Shown here: piece after piece, positions 15,133 through 25,310 of the stretch
Numbering within the stretch: the first letter of the stretch is position 1
How the letters are laid out: each line of letters starts with the position of its first letter
Source of the DNA: Allosalinactinospora lopnorensis
GTDB taxonomy: Bacteria > Actinomycetota > Actinomycetes > Streptosporangiales > Streptosporangiaceae
Assembly (NCBI RefSeq): GCF_000981225.1
Contig: NZ_LAJC01000014.1
Location: forward strand, 1-64,000
Length of the DNA stretch: 64,000 nucleotides
Reading direction: 5' to 3'
Translations under genes and position numbers: made by a program
Notes under the pieces: model-generated
The model's input: the letters and a program-made list of their open reading frames with translations, nothing else
What the model was told of the DNA's origin: nothing
The model's database searches: none

Positions 15133-18026
15133 CACAGACCAACCATGCTCCGGCCGATACCGAACAGCGGACTGTATCGCTCACCATCGACGGCCGAGAG
15201 CTCACCGTCCCCGAGGGGACGACCATCTGGCAGGCGGCCAAGGAGGCGGGGATCGAGATCCCCGCTCTGTGTCACGACGAACGCTACGACCCGGTGGGCG
15301 TCTGCCGGATGTGCGTGGTCGACACGGGGGGCCGGACCTTCCCGGCCTCGTGCATCCGCCCCTGCGAGTCCGGTATGGAGGTCGCGACGTCGACACCGGA
15401 GGTCGAACGCAGCCGTGCGGTGCTCACCGAGCTGCTCCTCGCCGACCAGCCACCCCGCGAGGAGGACCCCAAGCAGACGACGACGGCCGACAACGAGCTC
15501 ATCGAGGTCGCCGACAACTACGACATCGCCACGATCGACGACCTGTTCAAGGGCCCCGGCCGCGGCACCGACACCTCCAACCCGGTGATCGCCGTCGACC
15601 ACGACTCCTGCATCCTGTGCGACCGGTGCGTCCGCGCGTGCGACGACGTCCAGGGCAACGACGTCATCGGGCGCAGCGGCAAGGGCTACTCGACGCGCAT
15701 CGCGTTCGACCTCAACGACCCGATGGGCGAGTCCTCCTGCGTCACCTGCGGCGAGTGCGTCTCCGCGTGCCCCACCGGCGCGCTGACCAACAAGCCGATC
15801 AACAACATCCCGATCCGGCCGCGCTCCGAGCTCGACGCGGTCGACACGGTGTGCCCGTACTGCGGTGTCGGCTGCGCGCTGACCTACTACGTCGACCGCG
15901 AGCGCGGCGGGATCTCGTTCGCCGAGGGCCGCAACCAGCCGGGCAACCAGGGCAGGCTCTGCGTGAAGGGCCGCTACGGCTGGGACTACGCGGCCTCACC
16001 GCAGCGGCTCACCGCGCCGCTGATCCGCGTCGACTCCTCCTACCCCAAGGGGCCGCTGTCGGCCGATGTCAAGGACGAGGCGCAGCAGAGCAACGGCAAG
16101 CGCGGGCGCGGCCGCAAGCCGGGAGGGCTGGTGCCCTACGAGGAGGTGCTGCCCCACTTCCGCGAGGCCACCTGGGACGAAGCGCTGGACCTGGTGGCCA
16201 GGAGGCTCGGCGGGATCTTCGCCGAAAGCGGGCCCGAGGGGATCGCGGGCTTCGGCTCGGCGAAGTGCTCCAACGAGGAGGCCTACCTCTTCCAGAAGCT
16301 GATCCGCACGGCCTTCCGCACCAACAACGTCGACCACTGCACCCGGCTGTGCCACGCCTCCAGCGTGGCCGCACTGTTCGAGGGCGTCGGCTCCGGCGCG
16401 GTCTCGACCACCTACGGCGACATCACCAATGCGGACGTCGCGATCATCACCGGCAGCAACGCGACGGCCAACCACCCGGTGGCGTCGTCCTTCTTCAAGC
16501 AGGCGCGGCGCAACGGCACCAAGATCATCTACGTTGACCCGCGCAGCGGAACGGTCGCCGACCACGCCGACATCTTCTGCCAGCTCAAGCCCGGTACGGA
16601 CGTGGCCCTCTACAACGGGATCATGCACGAGGTCATCCGGCTGGGACTGGTCGACCGGGACTTCCTCGCAAGCCGCACCACCAACTACGAGGAACTCGCC
16701 CGCACCGTCGAGGCCTACCCGCCGGAGCTGGCGGCGCAGATCACCGGTGTCGACGCGGACACGATCCGCGAGATCGCCCGGCTCTGGGGCGAGGCGAACG
16801 CCGGCGTCATCTACTGGGGCATGGGCATCTCGCAGCACACCACGGGCACCGACAATGCGCGCTGCCTCATCGCGATGTGCTCCATCACCGGCAACGTCGG
16901 CCGGCCGGGGACCGGGCTGCACCCGCTGCGCGGGCAGAACAACGTGCAGGGCGCTTCCGACGCCGGGCTCATCCCGATGTTCTACCCCAACTACCAGTCG
17001 GCGGGCGACGAGAAGGCCCGCGTCCTCTTCGAGGAGGCATGGGGGACCGAGCTCAACCCGGAGAAGGGGCTCACCGTCACCGAGATCATCAAGTCGATCC
17101 TCGACGGCGGCGTGCGCGGCATGTACATGCTGGGGGAGAACCCCTTCCTGTCCGACCCCAACATCAACAAGGTCCGCAAGGCGCTGTCCCAGCTGGACTT
17201 CCTGGTGGTGCAGGACATCTTCCTCACCGAGACCGCGGAGTTCGCCGACGTCATCCTCCCGGCCTCGTCGTACCTGGAGAAGGACGGCACCTACACCAAC
17301 ACCGACCGCCGGGTGCAGCGCGGCCGCAAGGTCTTCGACCCGCCGGGCGACGCCCGGGTCGACTGGGAGATCGTGCAGGAGATCGCGCAGCGGCTGGGGC
17401 TGGACTGGAACTACCGGTCCCCGCAAGAGGTGTTCGACGAGATGGTCCCCCTCATGCCGGACTACGCCAACCTGAGCTACGACAACCTCGGCTCGGAGGG
17501 CAAGCTCTATCCCAACCCCGACCCCGAGCACACTGACGGCACGGTGGTGCTGTTCGACGACCGGTTCAACACCGCCGACGGGCTGGCGCACCTGGTGCCC
17601 GCCGAGTGGCTGCCGGGTAAGGAGCTGCCCAGCGAGGAGTACCCCTACGTGCTCAACACCGGCCGGCTGCTGGAGCACTGGCACACCGGCTCGATGACGC
17701 GGCGCTCGTTCGCCCTGGACAGCATCGCGCCGCGCGCCGAGGCCTACGTGCACCCCGAGGACGCCGACGAGCTCGGGCTCAAGGACGGCGAACTCGCCAG
17801 GGTGACCTCCCGGCGCGGCGAGATCGTGCTCAACGTCAAGATCTCGCACCGGGAGGCCCGCGGGAACATCTTCATCCCGTTCCACTTCCGGGAGGCAGCG
17901 GCGAACCTGCTGACGATCGACGAGATCGACCCGATGGGCAAGATCCCGGAGTTCAAGTTCTGCGCCGTACGGATAGCTCCCGTGGCGGACCGTGTAAGCA
18001 CCACAGTCGGAGGTAGCGCATCATGA
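15129..18026 (+). CDS. fdhA: Formate dehydrogenase catalytic subunit, NuoG-like N-terminus
   Basis: This 965-residue protein has, in order, a [2Fe-2S] domain ([15 protein letters not shown]), two [4Fe-4S] clusters ([27 protein letters not shown]), the catalytic-domain cluster ([10 protein letters not shown] ... [10 protein letters not shown]) and the molybdopterin oxidoreductase fold with a C-terminal dinucleotide-binding domain. The active-site metal ligand is a cysteine at about residue 408 in [15 protein letters not shown], the position of Sec140 in E. coli FdhF. The architecture is that of NAD-linked, oxygen-tolerant formate dehydrogenases (FdsA/FdhA). With TupABC in the same unit the metal is probably tungsten, although molybdenum cannot be excluded. 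Start and stop overlap both neighbours by ATGA, so translation is tightly coupled. Confidence 0.92.
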   Translation: MTQTNHAPADTEQRTVSLTIDGRELTVPEGTTIWQAAKEAGIEIPALCHDERYDPVGVCRMCVVDTGGRTFPASCIRPCESGMEVATSTPEVERSRAVLTELLLADQPPREEDPKQTTTADNELIEVADNYDIATIDDLFKGPGRGTDTSNPVIAVDHDSCILCDRCVRACDDVQGNDVIGRSGKGYSTRIAFDLNDPMGESSCVTCGECVSACPTGALTNKPINNIPIRPRSELDAVDTVCPYCGVGCALTYYVDRERGGISFAEGRNQPGNQGRLCVKGRYGWDYAASPQRLTAPLIRVDSSYPKGPLSADVKDEAQQSNGKRGRGRKPGGLVPYEEVLPHFREATWDEALDLVARRLGGIFAESGPEGIAGFGSAKCSNEEAYLFQKLIRTAFRTNNVDHCTRLCHASSVAALFEGVGSGAVSTTYGDITNADVAIITGSNATANHPVASSFFKQARRNGTKIIYVDPRSGTVADHADIFCQLKPGTDVALYNGIMHEVIRLGLVDRDFLASRTTNYEELARTVEAYPPELAAQITGVDADTIREIARLWGEANAGVIYWGMGISQHTTGTDNARCLIAMCSITGNVGRPGTGLHPLRGQNNVQGASDAGLIPMFYPNYQSAGDEKARVLFEEAWGTELNPEKGLTVTEIIKSILDGGVRGMYMLGENPFLSDPNINKVRKALSQLDFLVVQDIFLTETAEFADVILPASSYLEKDGTYTNTDRRVQRGRKVFDPPGDARVDWEIVQEIAQRLGLDWNYRSPQEVFDEMVPLMPDYANLSYDNLGSEGKLYPNPDPEHTDGTVVLFDDRFNTADGLAHLVPAEWLPGKELPSEEYPYVLNTGRLLEHWHTGSMTRRSFALDSIAPRAEAYVHPEDADELGLKDGELARVTSRRGEIVLNVKISHREARGNIFIPFHFREAAANLLTIDEIDPMGKIPEFKFCAVRIAPVADRVSTTVGGSAS

Positions 18027-19719
18027 CGTTGGAGGCTCACCATCAGGCGAAGGTCCCCGGCGTCGAGGCGCGGGCCGGCAAGTTCCGAGGGCCGAGCCTG
18101 ATCCCCATGCTCATGGCCATCCAGGAGCGCTGCGGCTGGCTGCCGCGGGAGGAACTCGAAGCGCTCGCCCGCGAGCAGCGGCGGCCGCTCTACGAGATCG
18201 AGGGCCTGATCTCGTTCTATCCGCACTTTCGGACCGAGCCGCCGCAGGGCGCCACCGTGGGGCTCTGCCACGACCTGGCGTGCTGGCTGAAGGGGTCCGA
18301 GGAGCGGATCGCGCAGCTGCGCGAGCGGTACGGCGACACCGGGGACGTGGAGATCACCGGGATCTCCTGCCCCGGCCGCTGCGACATCGCGCCGGCCGCG
18401 ACCGTGGACGACCGTCCCGGCCGGGTCGAGGAGATCCCCGCCCTGCTGGAGGCCCGGCGCGGCGGCAGCAGGGAACCGGGGCCGACCGTCGCCTACGGGC
18501 CCGAGGGCGGCTGGCCGAACGACCCCTATGAGCGGGTCGAACACCGCTACGGGGCGCTTCGGGCGCTGCTGTCCGGTGAGATCACACCGGAACAGGTCAT
18601 CGACAACCTGCAGCGGTCGGGCCTGCGCGGCATGGGCGGCGCGGGCTTCCCGACGGGCAGGAAGTGGGAGCTGGTCCGCACGACCGAAGGCAGCCTCAAG
18701 TACGCAATCTGCAACGCCGACGAGTCCGAGCCGGGCACCTTCAAGGACCGCCAGCTTCTGGCCGAGCAGGCGCACCTGGTGCTTGAGGGCCTGCTGATGG
18801 GGATGGTCGTCACCGGCGCGAGGAGGGGTGGGTCTTCATCCGCCACGAGTACGGCCCCGAGGAGGCCGTGCTGCACGCCGAGATCGAGCACCTGCGGGAG
18901 CTGGGGCTGATCGGGCACGACGTCCTCGGCAGCGGCCGCACGCTCAGCCTGGACATCTTCACCTCACCCGGCGGCTACATCCTCGGCGAGGAGACCGCGC
19001 TGATCGAGTGCATGGAAGGGCACCGGGGAGAGCCCCGCAACAAGCCGCCGTTCCCCGGGGTCTACGGGCTGTGGGGCAAGCCCACCCTGATGAACTCGGT
19101 CGAGACCTTCGCCGACGTGCCGATCATCGCCTCGCGCGGCGCCGACTGGTGGAAGGACCAGGGGACGGGCGACAGCACCGGGCTGAAGTTCTTCGCGGTA
19201 TCGGGCCACGTCGAGAAGCCGGGTGTCTACTGCGTGCCGATGGGCACCAGCATCCGCGACCTCATCGACCTCGCCGGCGGTGTCGCGGGCGGCGCGGAGC
19301 TCGACTGCGTCCAGCCCGGGGGCGCGTCGTCGAACTTCCTGGGCGTGGAGCACCTCGACACCCCGCTCGACTTCGGCACCCTGGCCGAGGCCGGCTCGAT
19401 GCTGGGGTCCGGGGCGCTCGTCGTCATCGCGAAGGGAACGGACACGCTGGCGGCGGCGACCAACGTGCTGCGGTTCTTCCGCAACGAGTCCTGCGGTAAG
19501 TGCGTCCCCTGCCGGGTAGGCTCCACCAAGGCCCACGAGCTGCTCACCGACACGCTGCAGGCCGGCGGCGAGCTGAGCGACGAGCGCCGCGAGCGCCTGC
19601 GCGAGCTTGAGACCGTGATGCGCAAGACCTCGATCTGCGGGCTGGGGCAGGTGGCCATGGGGCCGGTCGTGAGCGTCCTGGACCAGCGGGGCGACGGCGC
19701 CGCGGAGCCGCCGGAGTGA
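18023..19719 (+). CDS. fdhB: NuoE-NuoF fusion, NADH-linked subunit of the formate dehydrogenase (frameshifted)
   Basis: The first ~150 residues are a NuoE/thioredoxin-like [2Fe-2S] domain (CHDLAC ... CPGRC). The rest is Nuo[17 protein letters not shown] and [14 protein letters not shown] for [24 protein letters not shown], and a [4Fe-4S] site (CGKCVPCR ... SICGLGQ). At 18821-18828 the frame breaks. One extra G would turn TGARRGG into [20 protein letters not shown] and restore the full ~566-residue protein. The subunit would pass electrons between the FdhA clusters and NAD+. NuoE and NuoF are separate genes in most relatives, so the fusion is worth noting. The frameshift is probably a sequencing indel. 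Confidence 0.85.
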
Positions 19720-19720
19720 G

Positions 19721-20953
19721 GTGGGATTGAGCGCTACGGAGTTCTTCACGGCGCTGCCCGTGTCGGAGGCGCTGGCGGGGTTCCGGCCGCGCCGGCGCAC
19801 CGGCACGGAGCCGGTCGACCGCGAGGCGGCCCTGGGCCGCGTGCCCGCGGCGGCGGTGACCTCGGGTGCGGCGCTGCCCGGGTTCGCCCGCTCCACCGTC
19901 GACGGGTACGCGGTCCGCGCCGCGGACACCTACGGCGCCAGCGACGCGCTGCCCGCCTACTTCGATCTGATCGGCAGCGTGCGGATGGGCGCGCCCGCTG
20001 ATGTCGCCGTCCGCCCGGGCGCGGCGGTGCAGATCCCCACCGGCGCCGCCATCCCGCACGAGGCCGACGCGGTCGTCATGGTCGAGCACACGCAGGTCAC
20101 CATGCCCGGGGTGATCGAGGTGACGAGGCCGATCGCCGTCGGAGGGGGTGTCGTGCGTGCGGACGAGGACGTCGCCGTCGGCGCCGAGCTCGCCCCGGCC
20201 GGGCGGGCACTGCGCGCCCAGGACCTCGGCCTGCTCGCCGCGGCGGGAGTCACGCGGGTCGAGGTGCGCGCCCGGCCGCGGGTGGGCGTCATCTCCACGG
20301 GTGACGAGGTGGTGCCCCCGGACACCGCGGAACTGGGGCCCGGCCAGGTGCGGGACGCGACCGCGTCCGCGCTGGCCGCGCTGGTGGCGGAGGCGGGAGG
20401 CGAGCCGTCGCCGCGGGGGATTGTACCAGACGACGTCGACGCCCTGGCCGGCACGCTGGAGGCGGCCGTGCGGGACTGCGATGTCGTGGTGGTCTCGGCC
20501 GGTTCGTCGGTCGGGGCGCGGGACGAGACGACCGCCGCCGTCCGGTCCCTGGGCGATTCGAGCGTCTACTGCCACGGTCTGGCCATCAAGCCGGGAAAGC
20601 CCACACTGCTCGCCGAGTGCTCGGGCGTGCCGGTCATCGGGCTGCCCGGCAACCCGCTGTCGGCCCTGGTCGTCTTCCGGCAGGTCGGACTGCCGGTGCT
20701 GCGCCGGGTCGGCGGTATCACGCACCCGCCCGCGGAGCCGACCACCGCGGCCACCATGGAGCGCGCGGTCGCATCGGCGGCGGGCAGGCTGGACGTCGTC
20801 CAGGTGCGGTTGCGCGACGGTGTCGCCACACCGCTGTTCGGGGCCTCGGCGCTGCTGTCCCTGCTCACCAACGCGGACGGCTACGTCGTGATCCCCGAGG
20901 CGGCCACCGGGCTCGACGCGCAGGCGGCCGTGACCGTAACGATGTACAGGTAG
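19721..20953 (+). CDS. moeA: Molybdopterin molybdenumtransferase MoeA
   Basis: This 410-residue protein is a typical MoeA. It has the RSTVDGYAVRAADT motif, IPTGAAIPHEADAVVMVEH, the MogA-like domain GVISTGDEVVPP and DVVVVSAGSSVGARDET, and GLPGNPLSALVVF. MoeA inserts the metal oxyanion into adenylylated molybdopterin. Two MoeA-type proteins sit side by side here. One may be tuned to tungstate and the other to molybdate, as proposed for paralogous MoeAs in archaea. The GTG lies 2 bp after the NuoF stop; a TTG at 19727 is an alternative start. Confidence 0.9.
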   Translation: MGLSATEFFTALPVSEALAGFRPRRRTGTEPVDREAALGRVPAAAVTSGAALPGFARSTVDGYAVRAADTYGASDALPAYFDLIGSVRMGAPADVAVRPGAAVQIPTGAAIPHEADAVVMVEHTQVTMPGVIEVTRPIAVGGGVVRADEDVAVGAELAPAGRALRAQDLGLLAAAGVTRVEVRARPRVGVISTGDEVVPPDTAELGPGQVRDATASALAALVAEAGGEPSPRGIVPDDVDALAGTLEAAVRDCDVVVVSAGSSVGARDETTAAVRSLGDSSVYCHGLAIKPGKPTLLAECSGVPVIGLPGNPLSALVVFRQVGLPVLRRVGGITHPPAEPTTAATMERAVASAAGRLDVVQVRLRDGVATPLFGASALLSLLTNADGYVVIPEAATGLDAQAAVTVTMYR

Positions 20954-20961
20954 GAACGCCC

Positions 20962-22878
20962 GTGCACGACAGTCCCTTCGTGAACGACGTGCCCGCGGAC
21001 TCGGCGATGGCGGCCTGGCAGCGGGCCCGCGCCGCCACCGGCTGCCCGGAGCGGCTCGACGGGGTCACCCTCGCGCTCGAGGAGGCGGTGGGGCGGGTGA
21101 CCGCGCTACCGGTCTGGGCCGGCCGTTCGTCGCCGGTCGGCGACGTCGCCGCGATGGACGGTATCGCCGTCCGCTCCGCCGACACCCACGGTGCGTCGGA
21201 GACCACGCCGCTCCATCTGAAGCCGGACTCCTACCACGTGGTCGACACGGGGGACCCGATGCCGGACGGCCTTGACGCGGTCGTCATGCGCGAGCACGTG
21301 CACCGCGTCGGCGGGGGCGACACCGTGGAGATCCTGGCGGCCGTACCGCCCTACCAGCACGTGCGCTCGATCGGGGAGGACGTCAGCGCGGGCGAGCTGC
21401 TGCTGCCCGAGGGGCACCGGCTGCGCCCCGTCGACGTCGCCGCCGCGGCGGCCGCGGGCGCCACCGAGCTGACGGTCCGGCGGCGGCCGAAGGTGGTGGT
21501 CATCCCCACCGGCGACGAGATCGTGCCGATCGGGTCGCCGCCGCGTCAGGATCAGATTCTCGACACCAACTCGCTGATGCTGCTCTCCCAGGCGCGCGAG
21601 GTGGGCTGCGAGGCGTGGGCGCTGCCGGTCCAGCCCGACGACGTGGCCCGGATCAGCGAGGCGGTCCGCGGCGCGGCCGCCGCTGCGGACCTGGTGGTGG
21701 TCGTCGCCGGGTCCAGTGCCGGCCGGGACGACTACACGGCGCGCGTGGTGGCCGAGCTGGGATCGCTCGCCGTGCACGGGGTCGCCGTGCGGCCCGGCCA
21801 CCCGGTGGTGCTGGGCGCGGTCGAGGCCACCCCGGTGATCGGGGTGCCGGGCTATCCGGTCTCGGCTGCCCTGACGTTCGACATCTTCGCCGCGCCGCTG
21901 CTCGCCGAGCTCGAAGGCGCGGCGCCGCCGCACCGGCCGGAGGTCCAGGCCCGGCTCGCCCGGAAGCTGCCGTCCGTCGTCGGCATGGACGACTGGGTCC
22001 GGGTGCGCCTGGGAGCGGTGAACGGGCAGGTCGTGGCGACCCCGCTGCCGCGCGGTGCCGGCGTGCTGACCTCGCTGGTGCGGGCGGACGGGCTGCTGGT
22101 CGTGCCGGCGGCCGTGGAGGGGCACCAGGCCGGCGAGCGGGTTCCGGTGCAGCTGCTGCGCAGGCTGCCCGAGATCGAGCGCTCGATCGTCGCCATCGGC
22201 TCGCACGACCTGGTCCTCGACCTCGCGGCCACGGAGTTGCGCGCCGCCGACCCGACGCTGAGCCTGATGTCGTCCAACGTCGGCTCGCTCGGCGGGCTGG
22301 TGGCGCTGCGCGACGGGTTGTGCCACGTGGCCGGTTCGCATCTGCTGCACCCCGCGACGGGGGAGTACACCCTGCCCTACCTGGACGAGATGATGCCTGA
22401 TCGGGAGCTGGCCGTGGTGCGCCTCGTGCACCGTGATCAGGGGCTGCTGGTGCCGCCCGGGAACCCGGAGGGGGTCACGGGCCTGTCCGACCTCGCTGGG
22501 GGGCGCCTGTCCTATGTGAACCGGCAGCGGGGCGCGGGTACCCGGATGCTGCTCGACCACGAGCTGCGCAGGCTGGGGATCGATCCGGCGGGGATCGACG
22601 GCTACGCGCGGGAGGAGCCGACGCACCTCGCCGTCGCCGCCGCGATCGCCGCGGGACGGGCGGACTGCGGCCTCGGCATCATGGCGGCCGCGCAGGCGTT
22701 CGGGCTGGGCTTCGTTCCGGTGGCACAGGAGCCCTACGACCTCGTGCTGGACGCCGGCGGTCTCGACGACCCGCTCCTCGCACCTCTGTGGGACCTGCTG
22801 GAGTCGCCGGACTTCCAGGCGTCGGTGGAGGCGCTCGGCGGCTACAGCACAGCGGAGACTGGTCACCGGATCCGGTAG
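20962..22878 (+). CDS. MoeA fused to a PBP-like oxyanion-binding domain
   Basis: This 638-residue protein starts at GTG 20962, 8 bp after the previous stop, with GTAGGAACG upstream. Residues 1-~410 are MoeA-like (VAAMDGIAVRSADT, VVIPTGDEIVP, VVVVAGSSAGRDDYT, GVPGYPVSAALTF). Residues ~425-630 are a PBP-like domain of the PF12727 type (SIVAIGSHDLVLDLAA, HRDQGLLVPPGNPEG, RQRGAGTRMLLDHELR). Such fusions are known, mostly in archaea and some bacteria. The binding domain may deliver or discriminate molybdate and tungstate. The same domain recurs in the regulator encoded next, with clear similarity (GLLVPPGNP versus GLVVPKGNP). Confidence 0.87.
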   Translation: MHDSPFVNDVPADSAMAAWQRARAATGCPERLDGVTLALEEAVGRVTALPVWAGRSSPVGDVAAMDGIAVRSADTHGASETTPLHLKPDSYHVVDTGDPMPDGLDAVVMREHVHRVGGGDTVEILAAVPPYQHVRSIGEDVSAGELLLPEGHRLRPVDVAAAAAAGATELTVRRRPKVVVIPTGDEIVPIGSPPRQDQILDTNSLMLLSQAREVGCEAWALPVQPDDVARISEAVRGAAAAADLVVVVAGSSAGRDDYTARVVAELGSLAVHGVAVRPGHPVVLGAVEATPVIGVPGYPVSAALTFDIFAAPLLAELEGAAPPHRPEVQARLARKLPSVVGMDDWVRVRLGAVNGQVVATPLPRGAGVLTSLVRADGLLVVPAAVEGHQAGERVPVQLLRRLPEIERSIVAIGSHDLVLDLAATELRAADPTLSLMSSNVGSLGGLVALRDGLCHVAGSHLLHPATGEYTLPYLDEMMPDRELAVVRLVHRDQGLLVPPGNPEGVTGLSDLAGGRLSYVNRQRGAGTRMLLDHELRRLGIDPAGIDGYAREEPTHLAVAAAIAAGRADCGLGIMAAAQAFGLGFVPVAQEPYDLVLDAGGLDDPLLAPLWDLLESPDFQASVEALGGYSTAETGHRIR

Positions 22879-22912
22879 ACTGTATTCTGTACCGGTGGTA
22901 CAGAAGGTACAG
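22876..22912 (+). promoter_or_regulatory. Operator/promoter region of the GntR-PBP and tup genes
   Basis: TTCTGTACC (22885-22893) and GGTACAGAA (22897-22905) form a perfect 9-base inverted repeat around GGT. Further half-sites flank it: CTGTA at 22880-22884 and TACAG at 22908-22912. TAGACT at 22876-22881 could be a -10 box inside the end of the previous gene. The site overlaps the GTG at 22895, which fits autoregulation by the GntR-like protein. Half-sites resemble those at the mobA start. Confidence 0.6.
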
Positions 22913-23827
22913 GAAGTCGCGATGGCCGTGGCAGCCGACATCATCGCCGGGCGGATCGGTCCCGGCGCCCCCGTCCCCGCCGTCCGCGAACTGGCCAGGA
23001 CGGCCGGCTGTTCTCCGGGCACGGCCGCGCGGGCGCACACGATCCTGCGCGAGGCGGGCGTCATCGAGGGATCGCCGCGTTCGCACGCGGTGGTCACGGC
23101 CGAGGGTCCGGAACGGGCGGTCGCGATGACGGCCGGCCTCGGCAGCGGTACCGAAGCGGCCCGGCTGTGCGGCAGCGACGATCCCGCGCTCGACCTGCTG
23201 CTGTCGACCGCCGGGCCCGCCGTCGAGCGCGTCCCGGCGGGGCGGGGCAGCGTCGCGGGGCTGGGGATGCTCGCCCAGGGCACCGCCGACGCGGCCGCGG
23301 TGCACCTCCGCGACGCGCGCACGGGCCGCGCCAACGACACGTTCGCGCGGCGCGTCCTCGGGGGCCGGCCCGCGACCCTCGTCCACCTGTGGAGCCGCGA
23401 GCAGGGCCTCGTGGTGCCGAAAGGGAACCCGCTGGGGATCGCGGGGGTCGCCGATCTCAACGGCGCCGCTCTGGCCGTGCGGGCACCGGGAACCGGGTCG
23501 CGCCTGCTGCTGAACCGGCTGCTCCGCGAGGAGGGGGTCACTCCCGGGCAGGGCGGCGAGGTGTGCGAGTCGCACTTCGGGGTCGCCGCCGCCGTGGCCA
23601 CGGGGGCCGCCGACGCGGGTCTGGCCGTCCGCGCGGTGGCCGACGCCGTCGACGCGGACTTCCTGCCGATCGAGTGGGAGGACTTCGAACTCGCCACCGG
23701 CCCGGACTCCGCGGGGCTGCTCGCTCCGCTGCTCGACGTACTCACAACGGGGGCATTCCGGAATCGGCTGGCCGACATGGCGGGCTACGACGCGCGCCGT
23801 GCCGGCGACATGCGGGAGGCAGCGTGA
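22895..23827 (+). CDS. GntR-type winged helix fused to a PBP-like domain: probable tungstate-responsive regulator
   Basis: In this 310-residue protein, residues 1-~75 are a GntR winged helix (AADIIAGRIGPGAPVPAVRE and GCSPGTAARAHTILREAGVI). Residues ~90-300 are a PF12727-like periplasmic-binding fold with SREQGLVVPKGNPLG and APGTGSRLLLNRLLREEG, paralogous to the C-terminus of the upstream MoeA fusion. It has no signal peptide, so it would sense ligand in the cytoplasm. Its place immediately before tupA suggests that tungstate or molybdate is the effector and that it replaces ModE. The GTG start keeps the first GntR helix intact. An ATG at 22922 with AGGAAG upstream is the alternative. Its stop overlaps the tupA ATG (TGATG). 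Confidence 0.8.
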   Translation: MVQKVQEVAMAVAADIIAGRIGPGAPVPAVRELARTAGCSPGTAARAHTILREAGVIEGSPRSHAVVTAEGPERAVAMTAGLGSGTEAARLCGSDDPALDLLLSTAGPAVERVPAGRGSVAGLGMLAQGTADAAAVHLRDARTGRANDTFARRVLGGRPATLVHLWSREQGLVVPKGNPLGIAGVADLNGAALAVRAPGTGSRLLLNRLLREEGVTPGQGGEVCESHFGVAAAVATGAADAGLAVRAVADAVDADFLPIEWEDFELATGPDSAGLLAPLLDVLTTGAFRNRLADMAGYDARRAGDMREAA

Positions 23828-24654
23828 TGAGAACGGCGTCCGGGGCGGTAGCGGCAGCGGCGGTCCTGGCGGCGGCGGGATGCTCGTCCGGGGACGCGGA
23901 GGAGAGCACGGTCGGTGCCGGGGGCGACGTGGTGCTGGCGACCACGACGAGCACCCAGAACTCGGGGCTGCTCGACGAGATCCTCCCGATGTTCGAGGAG
24001 AACAGCGACTGCACCGTGAAGACGGTGGCGGTCGGTTCCGGGCAGGCCATGGAGATGGGCGAGCGGGGCGACGCCGATGTCCTGCTCGTGCACTCGCCGG
24101 AGGCCGAGGAGCGGTTCATGGCCGACGGGCACGGGTCCAGCCGCGAGCCGGTCATGCACAACGACTTCGTCCTCCTCGGACCACCGGACGACCCCTCCGG
24201 GCTCGCCGAGGCGGACGACGCGGCCGCGGCGCTGGCCGAGGTCGCAGAGGACGAGGCGCTGTTCGCCTCGCGCGGCGACGACTCCGGTACGCACGCCAAG
24301 GAGCTGTCCCTGTGGGAGGAGGCCGGCATCGAGCCGGGCGGTTCGTGGTACGTCGAGACCGGCCAGGGCATGGGGGAGACCCTGACGGTCGCGAGCCAGA
24401 AGCAGGCCTACACGCTCTCGGACCGCGGAACGTTCCTGGCCACCAGCGGCCTGGAGTCCGAGATCGCCTTCGAGGGGACCGAGGACCTGAACAACGACTA
24501 CCACGTGGTCGTCGTCGACCACGAGGGGACGAACACCGGTTGCGCGGAGGAGTTCTCCGGCTGGATCCGCGGCGAACCCGTACAGCGGGCGATCGCCGGT
24601 TTCGGCGTCGACGAGCACTCCGAGCCGCTGTTCTTTCCCGACGCACTGGACTGA
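23827..24654 (+). CDS. tupA: Tungstate ABC transporter, substrate-binding lipoprotein
   Basis: This 275-residue protein has a lipoprotein signal peptide with the cysteine at about residue 19 (VLAAAGCSS). The mature protein begins with TTTSTQNSGLLDEILP and contains VAVGSGQAMEMG, EPVMHNDFVLLGPPDDP and FASRGDDSGTHAKELSLW. These are the conserved oxyanion-binding loops (TTTS, and SRGDDSGTH) of TupA tungstate receptors, which bind tungstate far more tightly than molybdate. It follows the GntR-PBP gene by TGATG overlap and precedes tupB in the same way. TupA could be confused with the related WtpA/ModA, but the TTTST and DSGTH motifs favour TupA. Confidence 0.9.
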   Translation: MRTASGAVAAAAVLAAAGCSSGDAEESTVGAGGDVVLATTTSTQNSGLLDEILPMFEENSDCTVKTVAVGSGQAMEMGERGDADVLLVHSPEAEERFMADGHGSSREPVMHNDFVLLGPPDDPSGLAEADDAAAALAEVAEDEALFASRGDDSGTHAKELSLWEEAGIEPGGSWYVETGQGMGETLTVASQKQAYTLSDRGTFLATSGLESEIAFEGTEDLNNDYHVVVVDHEGTNTGCAEEFSGWIRGEPVQRAIAGFGVDEHSEPLFFPDALD

Positions 24655-25310
24655 TGAGCGAGACGGTCTATGAGGTGCTGGCGCGCTCCGCGGTCGTGTC
24701 CTTGAGCGCGGCGGCGATCGCCTCGCTGGTCGGGATCTCGCTCGGGACCGCGCTGGCGCTCACCCGGGCGGGCGGGCGCAGGTTCCTGGTCGCCGTGGTC
24801 AACACCGGCATGGCGGTTCCGACGGTCGTCGTCGGGCTGGGCGTGGCGCTGCTGCTGTGGCGCAGCGGCCCCCTAGGCGGTCTCGGGCTGATCTACACTG
24901 TGCGCGGCATGATCATCGCCCAGGCGCTGATCGCCATACCGCTGATCACGGCGATCACGATGGCGGCGCTGCGCATGCTCCCCCCGGAGCTGCCGGAGCA
25001 GCTTCGCTCGCTCGGGGCCAACCGCGCGCAGCTGGTGCTGCGCATGTGGCTCGAAGCCCGGCTGCCGCTGCTCGCCGCCGCGGCGGCCGGGTTCGGGACG
25101 GCGATCTCGGAGGTGGGCGCCGCCACGATCGTCGGCGGCAACATCCACGGCCATACGCAGGTGATGACGACCGCGATCGTGGAGAGCGTGAGCCGCGGCG
25201 ACTTCGGGGTCGCGATCGTCTACGGCCTGATCCTTCTGGGCCTGGCGTTCCTCGTCAACGGCCTGCTGGCCTCGGTGCAGCGAAGGGGGGCCGCGTGGGC
25301 GCGGAGCTGA
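24654..25310 (+). CDS. tupB: Tungstate ABC transporter permease
   Basis: This 218-residue inner-membrane protein has about five hydrophobic helices and the permease EAA loop (LGANRAQLVLRMWLEARLPLL). AISEVGAATIVGGNIHGHT is characteristic of TupB. It starts by TGATG overlap with tupA and overlaps tupC by 16 bp, so the three subunits should be made in fixed proportion. Confidence 0.88.
   Translation: MSETVYEVLARSAVVSLSAAAIASLVGISLGTALALTRAGGRRFLVAVVNTGMAVPTVVVGLGVALLLWRSGPLGGLGLIYTVRGMIIAQALIAIPLITAITMAALRMLPPELPEQLRSLGANRAQLVLRMWLEARLPLLAAAAAGFGTAISEVGAATIVGGNIHGHTQVMTTAIVESVSRGDFGVAIVYGLILLGLAFLVNGLLASVQRRGAAWARS

Noticed and set aside
16340-16360. Possible selenocysteine at the formate dehydrogenase active site
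   Set aside because: The codon at the Sec position is TGC (Cys), and there is no in-frame TGA or selenocysteine machinery in the window.
15996-17885. A 629-codon minus-strand frame opposite fdhA
   Set aside because: It is an antisense shadow of a strongly conserved gene, with no domain resemblance.
18810-18840. Programmed ribosomal frameshift in the NuoEF fusion gene
   Set aside because: There is no slippery heptamer or conserved stem, and at least ten other genes in the window show the same kind of one-base loss. A sequencing indel is simpler.
21106-23778. An 890-codon minus-strand frame opposite moeA-PBP and the regulator
   Set aside because: It has low-complexity composition and lies antisense to two genes with clear motifs.
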